From contig NZ_MWUE01000006.1 of the NCBI RefSeq assembly GCF_002077695.1, forward strand, positions 22,522 through 86,521: 64,000 nucleotides of DNA, given 5' to 3'. Positions 63,960-64,000 of the stretch are shown here, one piece after another. The notes under the pieces were generated by a model. The model ran no database searches, was not told the origin of the DNA, and saw only the letters and a program-made list of their open reading frames with translations. This stretch comes from Pantoea latae. GTDB taxonomy: Bacteria; Pseudomonadota; Gammaproteobacteria; Enterobacterales; Enterobacteriaceae. The translations under genes were made by a program, and so were the position numbers. The number at the start of each line of letters is the position of its first letter. Position 1 is the first letter of the stretch.

Positions 63960-64000
63960 ACCGAATACTGCTGCTACCAGCGGGGTCTCGCTGATAACCG

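Noticed and set aside
63960..64000. 5S rRNA at the right edge
   Set aside because: The 41 bases before tRNA-Asp do not match the 3' end of 5S rRNA; it may lie beyond the window.

Overview
The window is chromosomal DNA from a GC-rich member of the Enterobacterales, most likely an Erwiniaceae species close to Pantoea or Mixta. The ilvLXGMEDA-ilvYC block, followed by yifB, maoP, hdfR and the tRNA-Trp/tRNA-Asp pair, has the Escherichia order. GC content, the phosphoketolase and the accessory transport genes point away from Escherichia itself. No phage, insertion sequence, integrase or CRISPR array was seen. Most ORFs antisense to genes are codon-bias shadows.

Region by region. 1-8.2 kb: the end of an ABC exporter, a COG3146 protein, an AraC/SDR divergent pair, a LysR gene, a glutathionyl-hydroquinone-reductase-like GST with an esterase, and a sugar-isomerase-like protein. 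8.3-9.1 kb: crcB under a fluoride riboswitch with its own promoter, and a possible 31-codon gene upstream. 9.1-13.6 kb: a nucleoside hydrolase and the L-galactonate genes lgoD, lgoR and lgoT. 13.7-16 kb: two coupled hydrolase-like genes of unknown role.

16.0-34.9 kb is the most distinctive part. Two complete Dpp/Opp-type peptide ABC transporters run toward each other. They are mixed with an M19 dipeptidase, a serine D-aminopeptidase-like enzyme, a DppA-type (M55) D-aminopeptidase, a DmpA-type (P1) aminopeptidase, an enolase-superfamily dipeptide/N-acetyl-D-Glu epimerase, a DUF1611 (DgcN-type) protein and an FAH-family hydrolase. I read this as a peptidoglycan-peptide or D-amino-acid scavenging island: import, hydrolysis of D-containing peptides, and conversion of D-Glu into the L series.

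35-36.5 kb: an AzuC-like 25-codon gene with a very good promoter and a CRP-like site, then mntP with an MntR box. 37-51.4 kb: mqo, a phosphoketolase, a MocR/LysE pair, GST, PhzF, an SDR/LysR pair, yhjD, yhjE, a LysR gene and an aldo-keto reductase. 51.4-60.6 kb: complete branched-chain amino acid biosynthesis (ilvC, ilvY, ilvA, ilvD, ilvE, ilvM, intact ilvG, ilvX, attenuator, ilvL, promoter). 60.8-64 kb: yifB, maoP, hdfR and two tRNA genes, which in Escherichia form the distal end of rrnC.
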